This document shows positions 17,136-26,221 of a DNA stretch of 64,000 nucleotides, one piece after another. This DNA is from Chryseobacterium nakagawai (GTDB lineage: Bacteria; Bacteroidota; Bacteroidia; Flavobacteriales; Weeksellaceae). The stretch covers positions 1,108,501 through 1,172,500 of the forward strand of contig NZ_LR134386.1 in the NCBI RefSeq assembly GCF_900637665.1, given 5' to 3'. The position numbers were made by a program, and so were the translations under genes. Position 1 is the first letter of the stretch; each line of letters starts with the position of its first letter. The notes beneath the pieces are model-generated. The model was not told the origin of the DNA and made no database searches. It saw only the letters and a list, made by a program, of their open reading frames with translations.

Positions 17136-17957
17136 TTATTGATTAAGGGCTGATCTTTGAATGTCAAATTTAGCGTTGGTGATAATAATTTCTCCGTTAT
17201 TGGGAGTTGTTCCTCCTGCTCCCTGCTGATAAGTCCCTCCTGCATCATGGGCAATAGAAGGAACTAATGTAATGGGGGTTGCTGAGGTAGATACAAAAGA
17301 AAAGCTCATATTTAACGTATGTGTTTTATTACTCGCAATTGATTGTGCATTGATGCTTATTGTTTTTCCATATTGAGTTCCCGAAACGGGATCTACAAGC
17401 TTTACAAGATATTGGTGTAAATGTACAGGGGTACCTCCGATTCCGGCAGTACTGCTTTCCAATGCTGTTCTTATATTAAGGCATACGTTGACCAGATAGC
17501 CACTATTTCCAGGAAGTGTAATGACTCCTGACGTTGTGTTGTAAGATGCTCCAATATCATTTGAAACAACTGTAAAAGCAGCATCGGTGAAGTTTTTAAA
17601 AGTACCGTTAGCCAAGTTTCCCAATATTGCATAATCTGTAGTACGTTGAAGCATCATATAACTTACCAGATTGTAAGTGTCAGCGATCTGAGTCCATCGG
17701 TTGTTTTTCCATATATAAAGCCCAGGGCTGATAGAATTCCCTTTATTATATACAACAAGACCTTCTGTAGGATTTGGAACAGGAGTAATATTGTTCAATA
17801 TGTCTATGATGTCAACTCTGGGAAGAAGAACTCCTTTATTGGTAGATTCAGATACTTCCAATACAGCTGAACTATTAATAGTAGATTTCCCAATTCCTAC
17901 TTGCGCATATATTATTTGTGTTAAAATAAATAATAGGAGAATATAACCTTTTTTCAT
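17136..17957 (-). CDS. Secreted protein of the tandem QVGINT family, copy 2
   Basis: A 273-residue paralogue of its neighbours: signal peptide (residues 1-18), then AQVGIGKSTINSSAVLEV, GVLLPRVDI, NPTEGLVVYNKG and LYIWKNNRWTQI. The C-terminal half has a similar beta-rich plan with LPGNSGYLVNVCLNIRTA and a Gly-rich stretch near residues 240-250. The spacing of 11 bases on each side shows one operon. The shared N-terminal module and divergent C-terminal domains suggest different binding surfaces on one scaffold; that is inference. Confidence 0.78.
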   Translation of the reverse strand: MKKGYILLLFILTQIIYAQVGIGKSTINSSAVLEVSESTNKGVLLPRVDIIDILNNITPVPNPTEGLVVYNKGNSISPGLYIWKNNRWTQIADTYNLVSYMMLQRTTDYAILGNLANGTFKNFTDAAFTVVSNDIGASYNTTSGVITLPGNSGYLVNVCLNIRTALESSTAGIGGTPVHLHQYLVKLVDPVSGTQYGKTISINAQSIASNKTHTLNMSFSFVSTSATPITLVPSIAHDAGGTYQQGAGGTTPNNGEIIITNAKFDIQRSALNQ

Positions 17958-17968
17958 GTGTTTTGTTT

Positions 17969-19075
17969 TTAAAGTTGTGATATTTTAATGTAAGATCCGG
18001 TTGGAATCACGTTGACAAGATCATAAAACGTACTGTTCTGCATTCTTCCCAATCGTAACCTTAACCCTCCAATGAGATTAGCATTGGCATTCACGGGAAC
18101 ACTGTAATAATAGGACCATGTTGCTAAATGATTGGTATTTACTTTAGAAACAATGGGAACTTCCTTTCTTGTATTAGCTCCTGATACGAACGTATTACTT
18201 GTATTATTATACAGATCGTTGGTGAAATCTATAAAATACCCCATCAGATAATAACTACTTCCTGAAAGAGGAGCTGTACCTCCTTGGCCGGAAGGGCTTT
18301 CCTGGGGCGAATTTAGATTAAGATTCACTTCTACCAGATAGTTTCCTTGAGGGAGAACCAGAGAATATCCTCCTGAACTAGGATTTTGAACTACTTTGAA
18401 ACCATTGATGTTAGATACACCAGATACCGCCGGAGGATTAACTAATAATTGAGTGTTAGCGCCGGCAACAGCATTATCCAATGCAGAGAGGTTTCCTGTG
18501 AAATCCAGATAAGCAACCTTAGGGGTGTTTTCAGCATCAATAGTACTTTGCCATTGGTTGATAGTTCCGTTAAAGATATGTAATGCTTTATTATTAGCAT
18601 TACTTCCTCCATTAAAACCAATAAGGGCATTAGCGGGAGATGCTACAGGAGAAGTTGTGCTGTTGAGATTAGTAATATTGAGGTTAGGAAATAGCAATCC
18701 TTTACTTCCTCCTGAGATAACTAATGTGGGAGCACTAGTATAACCGCTTCCTCCATTATTAATGGTGATACTGGTTATGGCTCCATTAGAGATATTAGCC
18801 GTAGCCCGTGCTTTAGTACCCCCGTTTACAATGGGGCCGCCACCATAAAAGTTAATGGTAGGGGCTGTAATGTACCCACTTCCACCGTTGGTTATGGTAA
18901 TTCCGTTTACAGCTCCACCTGATACTGTTGCAGTGGCTGTTGCAGAAACTCCATTGAAATTTTCGATATGCAGAATTGCACTAGGGTCCGGTTTGGACGT
19001 GTTGATTCCTACACTTCCGCTTTGGGCAAAGGCCAATGTAGCGAAAAATGTACTTACGAAGTTAACAATTTTCAT
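17969..19075 (-). CDS. Secreted protein of the tandem QVGINT family, copy 1, with GGSGY repeats
   Basis: A 368-residue first gene of the trio, with a signal peptide (residues 1-17) and the module [17 protein letters not shown]. It has an insertion at about residues 45-130 absent from the other copies: two tandem units each containing TI(T/N)NGGSGY(I/T)(T/S)APT, a beta-repeat seen in phage tail and surface proteins. The shared region resumes at [10 protein letters not shown], followed by a beta-rich C-terminal domain ending in GSYIKISQL. Repeats of this sort can expand or contract. Function is unknown; surface exposure is likely from the signal peptide. Confidence 0.78.
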   Translation of the reverse strand: MKIVNFVSTFFATLAFAQSGSVGINTSKPDPSAILHIENFNGVSATATATVSGGAVNGITITNGGSGYITAPTINFYGGGPIVNGGTKARATANISNGAITSITINNGGSGYTSAPTLVISGGSKGLLFPNLNITNLNSTTSPVASPANALIGFNGGSNANNKALHIFNGTINQWQSTIDAENTPKVAYLDFTGNLSALDNAVAGANTQLLVNPPAVSGVSNINGFKVVQNPSSGGYSLVLPQGNYLVEVNLNLNSPQESPSGQGGTAPLSGSSYYLMGYFIDFTNDLYNNTSNTFVSGANTRKEVPIVSKVNTNHLATWSYYYSVPVNANANLIGGLRLRLGRMQNSTFYDLVNVIPTGSYIKISQL

Positions 19076-19587
19076 CTTTTATATGTTTACGAAATAATTT
19101 TAATTAAATACTCATGGAATATGTATTAAATCAATTGAAAGATACGTATAAAAAATGATTAATTTATGATTTTATTATATGTTTAAAGTGTTTAAATTGT
19201 TGTTTTATCAATCAAAAGTGATTTTTATTTGATTGTTTTCAATTTATATTCACTTATTTTTGAAAAATTATATGTACATAAACTATTATGATTAAAGTAT
19301 TTTGTATTGCAAACTTTAATGAACTTAAATTAATATAAAATAGATGAGGGAAGGAAATGTGATAATTACTTACTTTTTGGTGAATTATATGAGTCAAAAT
19401 TTAATGTTAATTTAATAAAAAACATGATTTATAATTCATCATTTCAATGTTACTTTATTGATACTTTCCATCATATCGCCTTGCATAATTCAGAAGTGCT
19501 CTCAGAACAAAAAATAACGTGTTAAAATCGTTAAACGCGTTTCTCTTTTTAAAAGTTTTCCCGAAATTTGAACTAAAATTTAAAATT
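19076..19587. other. AT-rich intergenic region between divergent transcription units
   Basis: This 512-base, very AT-rich gap lies between the secreted-protein operon (minus) and mqo (plus). It must hold both promoters, but I find no exact TAnnTTTG element on either strand at a useful distance. A frame is open from 19519 into mqo, but its residues are not Mqo-like. There is no RNA gene or repeat I can support. Confidence 0.55.
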
Positions 19588-21093
19588 ATGTCACAATCGC
19601 TTACAAGCAGAACACCGAAACCTAAATACGACGTTGTACTGATAGGGGGCGGAATCATGAGCGCTACCTTAGCAACGCTGCTTCATGAATTTGATCCAAC
19701 ACTTGAAATTGCCATCTTCGAAAGATTAGGAAGGTTTGCCAAAGAAAGTACAGCAGCTTGGAACAACGCCGGAACAGGGCACTCCGCATTTTGTGAGCTA
19801 AATTATACGCCGGAAAATCCGGATGGTAGTATTGAAATCAAGAAAGCTGAAAGTATCGCAGAGCAATTTGAAATTTCAAAACAGTTCTGGTCTTATTTAT
19901 TAGCGAAAGGATATATTCAAGATCCAAAAGATTTCATCAATTCATGTCCACACATGAGTCTGGTATTTGGAGAAAAAGATGCTGAATATCTTAAAAAGCG
20001 TCATGATAAAATGTCAGAATCAGTTCTTTTCTCAGGAATGGAGTTTTCTACAGATCATGATAAGTTGAGAGAATGGATCCCATTGGTCATGAGTAAGAGA
20101 AACAAATCTGAAATAATGGCTGCAACCAAAATGGATATGGGTACAGATGTCAACTTCGGGACATTAACTAGAAAAATGGGCAGGCACCTGTTGGAAGATT
20201 CCAATGTGGAAGTATTCTTATACCATGAAGTGAAGGATATTGATCCAAGAGAAGACGGGAAGTGGGGAATGAAGGTGAAGGACAGAATCCATAATCACAA
20301 ACAAGAAGTAAATGCTGATTTTGTATTCATTGGTGCCGGAGGATATGCCCTTCCATTATTGGATAGTTCAGATATTAAAGAAAGTGAAGGATATGGAGGT
20401 TTCCCGGTTTCAGGGCAATGGCTGGTAACCCATAACCAGGAATTGGTAGAGAAGCACCAGGCTAAAGTTTATACTCAGGCAACCGTAGATGCTCCCCCTA
20501 TGTCTGTTCCACACCTTGATCTTAGAATTATTGATGGAGAAAAAGCTCTTCTTTTCGGACCTTTCGCAGGGTTTTCAACAAAATTCCTGAAAGAAGGAAG
20601 CTATCTTGATTTACCGGAAAGTGTTAATACTAAAAACTTAAGATCTCTGTTTGGTGCGTGGTGGCATAATCTTCCTTTAACGAAATACCTTATTCAGCAG
20701 GTTGCGATGACCAAGTCTCAAAGAATGCAGCATTTAAGAGAATTTATCAAAGATGCTAAAGAAGAGGATTGGGAATTGAAAGTAGCCGGTCAAAGAGTTC
20801 AAATCATTAAGAAAGATGATAAGTTAGGTGGTAAACTGGAGTTCGGAACTGAAGTGGTAGTAAATAAAAGTGGAACCATTGCTTCTTTACTGGGTGCTTC
20901 ACCGGGCGCATCTACAGCAGTACAGGCAATGCTTAATGTTCTTGAGAAATGCTTCCCTGAGAAACTTCACGGAGAGTGGAAAGATAAGTTGCTTGAAATG
21001 GTTCCATCATACGGACAAAAGCTGGCTGAACACCCTGAACTTACTGAAAAAGTAAGGGAGTATACCAAAGAAAAGCTTGAATTAGAATACTAA
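19588..21093 (+). CDS. mqo: Malate:quinone oxidoreductase
   Basis: A 501-residue FAD-dependent membrane-associated enzyme that oxidises malate to oxaloacetate and passes electrons to the quinone pool, a TCA-cycle step replacing soluble malate dehydrogenase. The FAD motif DVVLIGGGIMSATLATLL is at residues 15-32, followed by AAWNNAGTGHSAFCELNYTPE (about 58-78), VFIGAGGYALPLL and a C-terminal LLGASPGASTA segment. I start at the ATG at 19588 (MSQSLTSR). It is a single gene with a palindromic repeat downstream. Confidence 0.95.
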   Translation: MSQSLTSRTPKPKYDVVLIGGGIMSATLATLLHEFDPTLEIAIFERLGRFAKESTAAWNNAGTGHSAFCELNYTPENPDGSIEIKKAESIAEQFEISKQFWSYLLAKGYIQDPKDFINSCPHMSLVFGEKDAEYLKKRHDKMSESVLFSGMEFSTDHDKLREWIPLVMSKRNKSEIMAATKMDMGTDVNFGTLTRKMGRHLLEDSNVEVFLYHEVKDIDPREDGKWGMKVKDRIHNHKQEVNADFVFIGAGGYALPLLDSSDIKESEGYGGFPVSGQWLVTHNQELVEKHQAKVYTQATVDAPPMSVPHLDLRIIDGEKALLFGPFAGFSTKFLKEGSYLDLPESVNTKNLRSLFGAWWHNLPLTKYLIQQVAMTKSQRMQHLREFIKDAKEEDWELKVAGQRVQIIKKDDKLGGKLEFGTEVVVNKSGTIASLLGASPGASTAVQAMLNVLEKCFPEKLHGEWKDKLLEMVPSYGQKLAEHPELTEKVREYTKEKLELEY

Positions 21094-21102
21094 AAATTAA
21101 TA

Positions 21103-21150
21103 ATGAGCAATGAATAATAAGCATTACCAACAGCATTATTCATTGCTCAT
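21103..21150. repeat. Long perfect palindrome downstream of mqo
   Basis: ATGAGCAATGAATAAT (21103-21118) and ATTATTCATTGCTCAT (21135-21150) are exact reverse complements, 16 bp each, with a 16-base loop. No T-run follows, so it is not a standard terminator. The composition (TAATGAGCAATGA-like) fits a dispersed palindromic element, although a structured mqo 3' end is also possible. Confidence 0.75.
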
Positions 21151-21170
21151 CACTTATTACTCATAAAAAG

Positions 21171-21572
21171 GTGGAAGAAATCGTTATAAAGCCGGTTATT
21201 GCAAAAGAACTCCTGGAATCTCTCCAGACAAAAATAGAAGAAGAGAAACAGGTGATTGTACACTGTTGCTTTCCTGCATCCCCATTTTTAGGGAATTTAA
21301 TCAGGATCTGGCATTCCACCTACCTTTTTGATAACCAGTCTGAGCATAGAAGTAAAATGATTCATGCGGAGAATATTTCAATTTCTCCTTATTGGACACC
21401 TGTTCCCTTTATGCAGGATTTTTGGTTTACTTTAATCTTTTCAGGTTTACCAAAAGATTGTAAAAGTTTTGATCTTAAGGAAGTTATTCCTGAAGAAGGT
21501 GGCTTCTTTGTAGAATCTATTAAAAGGAATTCTTCCGATGTCTATCGGGTAAAAATATCAGAATCTTATTAG
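21171..21572 (+). CDS. Small protein of unknown function
   Basis: A 133-residue protein beginning at a GTG at 21171; no earlier in-frame ATG fits. It has a VIVHCCFPASPFLGNLIRIW stretch near residues 28-47, a WTPVPFMQDFWFTLIFSGLP stretch near 75-94, and no signal peptide. I do not recognise the family. It is separated by one base from the nucleotidyltransferase gene, so the two are co-transcribed and probably linked in function. Confidence 0.75.
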   Translation: MEEIVIKPVIAKELLESLQTKIEEEKQVIVHCCFPASPFLGNLIRIWHSTYLFDNQSEHRSKMIHAENISISPYWTPVPFMQDFWFTLIFSGLPKDCKSFDLKEVIPEEGGFFVESIKRNSSDVYRVKISESY

Positions 21573-21573
21573 C

Positions 21574-22440
21574 ATGAAGATAAGGGAAAAAAAGCTGGAG
21601 CAAATTATTCACTGGGCAGAAAATAATCTTGATATCCGTGCTGTTCTGTTAACCAGTTCATTGGTCAATCCCTATGCTCCGGTAGATGATTTTAGTGATC
21701 TTGATGTAGAGTTGATTTTTCAAAGCAGAAAAGCTTACGAAGACAATAATGAATGGATCAGTCTTTTCGGAGAGCCAATTTCCATGATTGAAGAAGATGA
21801 TACAGTCTTTGATGGAAAACATGCTATGAAGATGGTTTTGTATAAAGACCATGTAAAAGTAGATTTTAAACTTTACCAGGTATCAGAATTTTCCGAAGAG
21901 GTGAAAGAAGAAAAACTTCCTGATGATTGGGATGTAGGGTATAAGGTTTTGATTGATAAAGATGGTCTTACAAAGGATCTGAAGGCTCCAACCCATCAAT
22001 CCATTATGATTCATCAACCCACGGAAAAGAAATTTAAGCAGCTACTGAATGATTTCTGGTGGGATACTACTTATGTGGCGAAATGCCTTAAGCGGGGTGA
22101 TATTTTTTATGCTAAATTCATGTCTGAAGATATATTGAGAACAGATTATCTGGTACCTTTAACCGAATGGTATATTGCAAGTTTTCATGACTGGAATAAT
22201 ATAACCACCAATAAACACGGAAGGCTTTTTAAAAAATATCTTTCTGCAGAACAGTGGAATAGAGTAGAAGCTACTTTTTCAGGAAGCGATATTGAGGAAA
22301 ACTGGATCGCTCTGTTTGCCTTTGCTGATGTTGTTCACGAACTGGGAACTGCTTTAGCAGAAGAACTGAATTTTGAATATCCTTTTGAGCATGAAACAGA
22401 TATCCGTAAATATCTTACAGAAGTAAAAACGCTGCCTTAA
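21574..22440 (+). CDS. Aminoglycoside 6-adenylyltransferase-like nucleotidyltransferase
   Basis: A 288-residue protein of the ANT(6) family (AadK/AadS-like), which transfers AMP to the 6-position of streptomycin. The catalytic acidic pair is in DFSDLDVEL (Asp42, Asp44), after IRAVLLTSSLVNPYAP. In characterised enzymes as I recall them this segment reads GSRxNP, so the Gly and Arg are changed here (SSLVNP). The length fits the family. There is no mobile element nearby and the base composition matches its neighbours, so it looks intrinsic. Resistance is possible, but the altered motif leaves the substrate open. It overlaps the convergent GMC gene by 4 bases. Confidence 0.8.
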   Translation: MKIREKKLEQIIHWAENNLDIRAVLLTSSLVNPYAPVDDFSDLDVELIFQSRKAYEDNNEWISLFGEPISMIEEDDTVFDGKHAMKMVLYKDHVKVDFKLYQVSEFSEEVKEEKLPDDWDVGYKVLIDKDGLTKDLKAPTHQSIMIHQPTEKKFKQLLNDFWWDTTYVAKCLKRGDIFYAKFMSEDILRTDYLVPLTEWYIASFHDWNNITTNKHGRLFKKYLSAEQWNRVEATFSGSDIEENWIALFAFADVVHELGTALAEELNFEYPFEHETDIRKYLTEVKTLP

Positions 22441-24023
22441 GCAAATTCATTCTGACGGATCAGATTTTCAATACAATATTCAGCAATAGCTGTAATCGTT
22501 ACAAACGGATTAACTCCAATAGTACCGGGAATCAAAGATCCATCAAGCACATACAGGTTTTCATGATTCTTTAGCTTTCCAAATTCATTGGTAGCTTCTC
22601 CTAATACACATCCACCAAGGGGATGATAACAAATATCTGCTCCAAAACCATTATTGAACAGGAAATGACTTCTGGTTCCTCCATTCGCTTTATTCATTTT
22701 CCGGATAAAATATTTGGCGTTTTCCCTCATTTTGGCTGTATGACTTTCATTCCAGTTCAAACTAATTTTCTGAGTGATTTTATCATAACCAACTTCTCCT
22801 TTTTTATCGACTCTGTTGATGAGCAGATATAATGCTGTAGCCACATCCATTCCCATAGGTAAAGGAGCAATTTCTGTGAAAAAAGGATGTTCTTTATCGT
22901 CCCAGTTATCAATTCCACCCACCGGAATTGTTGACTGCTTAGCGCCTGTTCCTCCTGACAATGGTTTTACCCAGTTTCTTCCGGTCATAAAATTACCGTT
23001 GTTTCCCCAGTTCTTCCCGATTTGTTCATGAGCAGGAAAATTATTAACCGCATTAGAATGCAACAGTAGTTGTAAGGTTCCCATAGTTCCTGCCGAAAGG
23101 ATCAGCTTTTTACAATTAAAAAGCTTGTCTGCAACAATACTTCCGGAGGTATCAATTTGCTGTACATTGAGTGTATAACTTTTATCATCATTAAGTTTAA
23201 TGTGATTCACACAATGAAGGTCCAATATTTCCAGATTTCCAGTTTCTAAGGCCTTTTTTAGATAGGTTTTATCTAAACTGTTTTTACCATGGTTATTTCC
23301 ATAGATTACTTCTGTATTGAGAGCAGAACGGGGAACTTCATTCCGGAATTCTTTTTCCATATATTTAAAATCATAAACATTAGGTACCCGCATTGTTTTG
23401 AACCCAGCTTTGTGGGCTTCTTCTTCACCTACTCTTGTGAATTTATAATAGGGACACTCTTTTAGAAACTGTTCATTAATAACATTTACTTTAAGTTCTT
23501 GCTGTACCAACGGAAAATAATGAGTGTAAAATCTTTCGGCATCAAGATTAGGAAAAACCTCTCTGAAATAGCTTTCTTTAGGAGTTACGGCCATTCCTCC
23601 ATTAACAAGTGACCCTCCGCCTACTCCTCTTCCTACCCAAATATTTAGATGTTCAAAATCCAGTCGGTCCAGAGTTCCTGTAAAAGGAGTCAGAGAGAAT
23701 AGATTCATGAAAGGAGCAATACTTTTCTTTTTCAACCATGCCGCACTTTTCCCTGGTTTCAAAAGATTAGAGAATGGAATTCCTGATTTTTCCCAGTTAA
23801 GGCCCATTTCCAACAGAACAACTTTTTTTCCGGCTTCACACAGACGTAAAGCAGAAACAGCACCTCCATATCCACTTCCAATGATAATAATAGGAGCATC
23901 TACAGTTTCTTTTGTCCTATTGGCTCTTCGTTCTGCTGCCTGAAAAAGATCTGATTGTAGAAAATAAAAACCTGAAATCGCCAGTACGCTCACTTTGATG
24001 AATTTCTTTCTGTCCATGGGCAT
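22437..24023 (-). CDS. GMC oxidoreductase, cholesterol oxidase-like
   Basis: A 528-residue FAD enzyme of the glucose-methanol-choline family, closest in pattern to class I cholesterol oxidase. An N-terminal hydrophobic export-like segment (residues 7-24) precedes the FAD motif IIIIGSGYGGAVSAL (about 45-59), GRGVGGGSLVNGGM, FTEIAPLPMG (the catalytic Glu position), CYHPLGGC (His467) and GVNPFVTITA (Asn505). The Glu, His and Asn of the cholesterol oxidase active site are all kept. Sterols are not made by this organism, so an environmental or host sterol or another alcohol is a likely substrate. The start may instead be the ATG at 24017. Confidence 0.85.
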   Translation of the reverse strand: MPMDRKKFIKVSVLAISGFYFLQSDLFQAAERRANRTKETVDAPIIIIGSGYGGAVSALRLCEAGKKVVLLEMGLNWEKSGIPFSNLLKPGKSAAWLKKKSIAPFMNLFSLTPFTGTLDRLDFEHLNIWVGRGVGGGSLVNGGMAVTPKESYFREVFPNLDAERFYTHYFPLVQQELKVNVINEQFLKECPYYKFTRVGEEEAHKAGFKTMRVPNVYDFKYMEKEFRNEVPRSALNTEVIYGNNHGKNSLDKTYLKKALETGNLEILDLHCVNHIKLNDDKSYTLNVQQIDTSGSIVADKLFNCKKLILSAGTMGTLQLLLHSNAVNNFPAHEQIGKNWGNNGNFMTGRNWVKPLSGGTGAKQSTIPVGGIDNWDDKEHPFFTEIAPLPMGMDVATALYLLINRVDKKGEVGYDKITQKISLNWNESHTAKMRENAKYFIRKMNKANGGTRSHFLFNNGFGADICYHPLGGCVLGEATNEFGKLKNHENLYVLDGSLIPGTIGVNPFVTITAIAEYCIENLIRQNEFA

Positions 24024-24149
24024 TTAAGGTCAAAAAGTATGCTAAAACAAGAATGGCTTATTCTATTTAAAACAGATTATATTTTTTTAGCATAGTTTTA
24101 ACTTTTCATACGCTGAAAAATTCATAGTTTTACTTATAATTTAAAATTC

Positions 24150-24767
24150 ATGAGAAGATATATACTCATCTTTTTGCTTTTACCTTTGGTAGTCTTTTCT
24201 CAAAAAAAAGTTTCAAAAGAGATAATAGAGATTAAAAAATTTCAACAAGATCTTAATAAAGAATATCTTGATCCAAAGGAGACGCCTCTACGTGGGGATA
24301 ATTTTAAGAATTTTAAAGGACATCCATTTTTCCCTTTTGACCTGAAATATCGCGTAACAGCAAAGTTTATCAGAACTAAAGATGCACAACCTTTTGAACT
24401 GCCAACATCTTCAGGCAAAACAAAGTCTTATAAAGAATATGGAAAAGCAACGTTTGAACTGGACGGAAAACCCTATACATTAACGCTATACCAGAGTCTG
24501 GATCTTATTAAACAAGATAAGTACAAAGATTATCTTTTCCTGCCGTTTCGTGATGCTACCAATGAGAAAGAAACGTATGGCGGTGGAAAATATATGGATC
24601 TGAAAATCCCACAGGGAAATACTATTGTTCTGGATTTTAACCAGTCTTATCATCCTTTTTGCGCTTATAATGCCTACGATTATAACTGTCCTATTGTTCC
24701 TGAAGAAAATAAACTTCCAGTGGAAATACGGGCAGGAGTAATGTATGAAGATATTTATCATCACTAA
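24150..24767 (+). CDS. DUF1684 family exported protein
   Basis: A 205-residue protein with a signal peptide (residues 1-17, ending in VFSQ). It shows the DUF1684 features HPFFPFDLKYRV (about 59-70), LYQS, KDYLFLPFRDATNEKETYGGGKYMDLKIP (about 126-154) and FNQSYHPFCAYN near residues 163-174, with NCPIVPEENKLPVEI. Family members are small beta-rich proteins of unknown function. It lies 3 bases before the GNAT gene and is probably co-transcribed with it. Confidence 0.88.
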   Translation: MRRYILIFLLLPLVVFSQKKVSKEIIEIKKFQQDLNKEYLDPKETPLRGDNFKNFKGHPFFPFDLKYRVTAKFIRTKDAQPFELPTSSGKTKSYKEYGKATFELDGKPYTLTLYQSLDLIKQDKYKDYLFLPFRDATNEKETYGGGKYMDLKIPQGNTIVLDFNQSYHPFCAYNAYDYNCPIVPEENKLPVEIRAGVMYEDIYHH

Positions 24768-24770
24768 ATT

Positions 24771-25247
24771 ATGATAAAACTAGAATTTTTTAGACCAGAA
24801 GAACATCTTTCCGGGGTTAGCTATGGGTTAGATGAAAATCAGTTGCGTTTCACGGCTTCTGCCAGCCAGGCTTTACAAAGAATTAGAGAAAGGGATGATA
24901 ATAAAGCATTTCCTATTACGATCCTGGAACAAAATGTTCCGGCAGGATTTTTTGTCCTTGATTTTGGAATAGATAAATTAGAACTTACAGATAATGAAAA
25001 TTCTGTGTTAATAAGATCCTTATCTGTAAACCCTGAAATGCAGGGTAGGGGAATCGGAAAAATTGCCATGATGCAGGTAGACGATTTTGTAAAGAAAAAC
25101 TTTAAGCAATGTGATGAAATTGTTTTGGCTGTTAACCAGCAAAATGATTCTGCATATCATATTTATCTTAAAGCTGGATATATTGATGATGGTAAAACCA
25201 GAATCGGAAGAAGTGGGCCTCAATATCTCATGCATAAAAAACTTTAA
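24771..25247 (+). CDS. GNAT family N-acetyltransferase
   Basis: A 158-residue single-domain acetyltransferase. The acetyl-CoA binding motif lies in SLSVNPEMQGRGIGKIAM (about residues 84-101; Q-G-R-G-I-G), followed by NDSAYHIYLKAGY (about 125-137). The substrate is unknown. It is tightly linked to the DUF1684 gene upstream (3 bases), so one transcript is likely. Confidence 0.88.
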   Translation: MIKLEFFRPEEHLSGVSYGLDENQLRFTASASQALQRIRERDDNKAFPITILEQNVPAGFFVLDFGIDKLELTDNENSVLIRSLSVNPEMQGRGIGKIAMMQVDDFVKKNFKQCDEIVLAVNQQNDSAYHIYLKAGYIDDGKTRIGRSGPQYLMHKKL

Positions 25248-25291
25248 TAAAATTTTAAAATTATAATCTTCTTACTGCTGATTTGTTTCCA

Positions 25292-25299
25292 TAACTTTG
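25292..25299 (+). promoter_or_regulatory. -7 element for the SDR gene
   Basis: TAACTTTG matches TAnnTTTG 20 bases before the ATG at 25320. Confidence 0.6.
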
Positions 25300-25319
25300 A
25301 GTAACATCAATATACAAAT

Positions 25320-26129
25320 ATGGAAATATCACTTCATAATCAGGTAGCAATAGTTACAGGAGCTTCCAGTGGGATAGGTTCTGGCATTGCAAAATCATTG
25401 GCTTCAGCAGGCGCCATTGTTATTGTTAATCATTCTTCGCCAAGGTCTCAGGGCGAGGCAAAATCAATATTAAAAGAAATAACAGATGCAGGAGGAAAGG
25501 GAATTACCTATCAATGCGATGTTTCACAGGAAGAACAGGTAATCAGAATGTTTCAGGATGTAGTTTCAGAATTTGGAACTGTAGATATTTTGATAAACAA
25601 TGCCGGAATCCAGAGGGATGCTAAGTTTACTGAAATGACTTTAGAACAATGGAACGCTGTAATAGGCGTTAACCTTACAGGTCAGTTTCTTTGTGCAAGG
25701 GAAGCCATTAAAGAATTTCTTCGCCGTGGAATAGATTTGTCCCGTTCTATAGCCTGTGGAAAGATCATCCATATCAGTTCTGTACATGAAATTATTCCTT
25801 GGGCAGGGCATGCCAACTATGCATCCAGTAAAGGGGCTATCAGAATGCTGATGCAAACTTTGGCACAAGAATATGGTGCGGATAAAATCCGTGTTAATTC
25901 CATCTGTCCCGGCGCCATACAAACCCCTATTAATCAAAATGCATGGAGTACACCGGAAGCACTTAATTCACTGCTCACACTTATTCCATACAATAGAATC
26001 GGACAACCACAGGATATAGGAAATCTGGCGGCATTCCTAGTCAGTGATCTTGCTGATTACATTACCGGAACCAGTATTTTCGTTGATGGTGGAATGACTA
26101 CGTTTGAGAGTTTCTCTACAGGCGGGTAG
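25320..26129 (+). CDS. SDR family glucose 1-dehydrogenase-like oxidoreductase
   Basis: A 269-residue classical short-chain dehydrogenase. It has TGASSGIGSGIA (residues 14-25), NNAGIQ (about 94-99), the catalytic Ser in HISSVHEI, YASSK (catalytic Tyr and Lys, about residues 166-170), and the C-terminal GTSIFVDGGMT. It oxidises a sugar or alcohol with NAD(P). The next gene, 92 bases on, encodes a GH63-like glucosidase, so glucose freed by the hydrolase is a plausible substrate; this coupling is inference. Its own promoter is at 25292. Confidence 0.9.
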   Translation: MEISLHNQVAIVTGASSGIGSGIAKSLASAGAIVIVNHSSPRSQGEAKSILKEITDAGGKGITYQCDVSQEEQVIRMFQDVVSEFGTVDILINNAGIQRDAKFTEMTLEQWNAVIGVNLTGQFLCAREAIKEFLRRGIDLSRSIACGKIIHISSVHEIIPWAGHANYASSKGAIRMLMQTLAQEYGADKIRVNSICPGAIQTPINQNAWSTPEALNSLLTLIPYNRIGQPQDIGNLAAFLVSDLADYITGTSIFVDGGMTTFESFSTGG

Positions 26130-26221
26130 AGTTTCTCATTCAAGATTTAAAGTTAGGGAATTGTTATCATGAGTACGTGATAGTTTACCATTATATTATT
26201 TATTACTCTTAATTAACGCTT

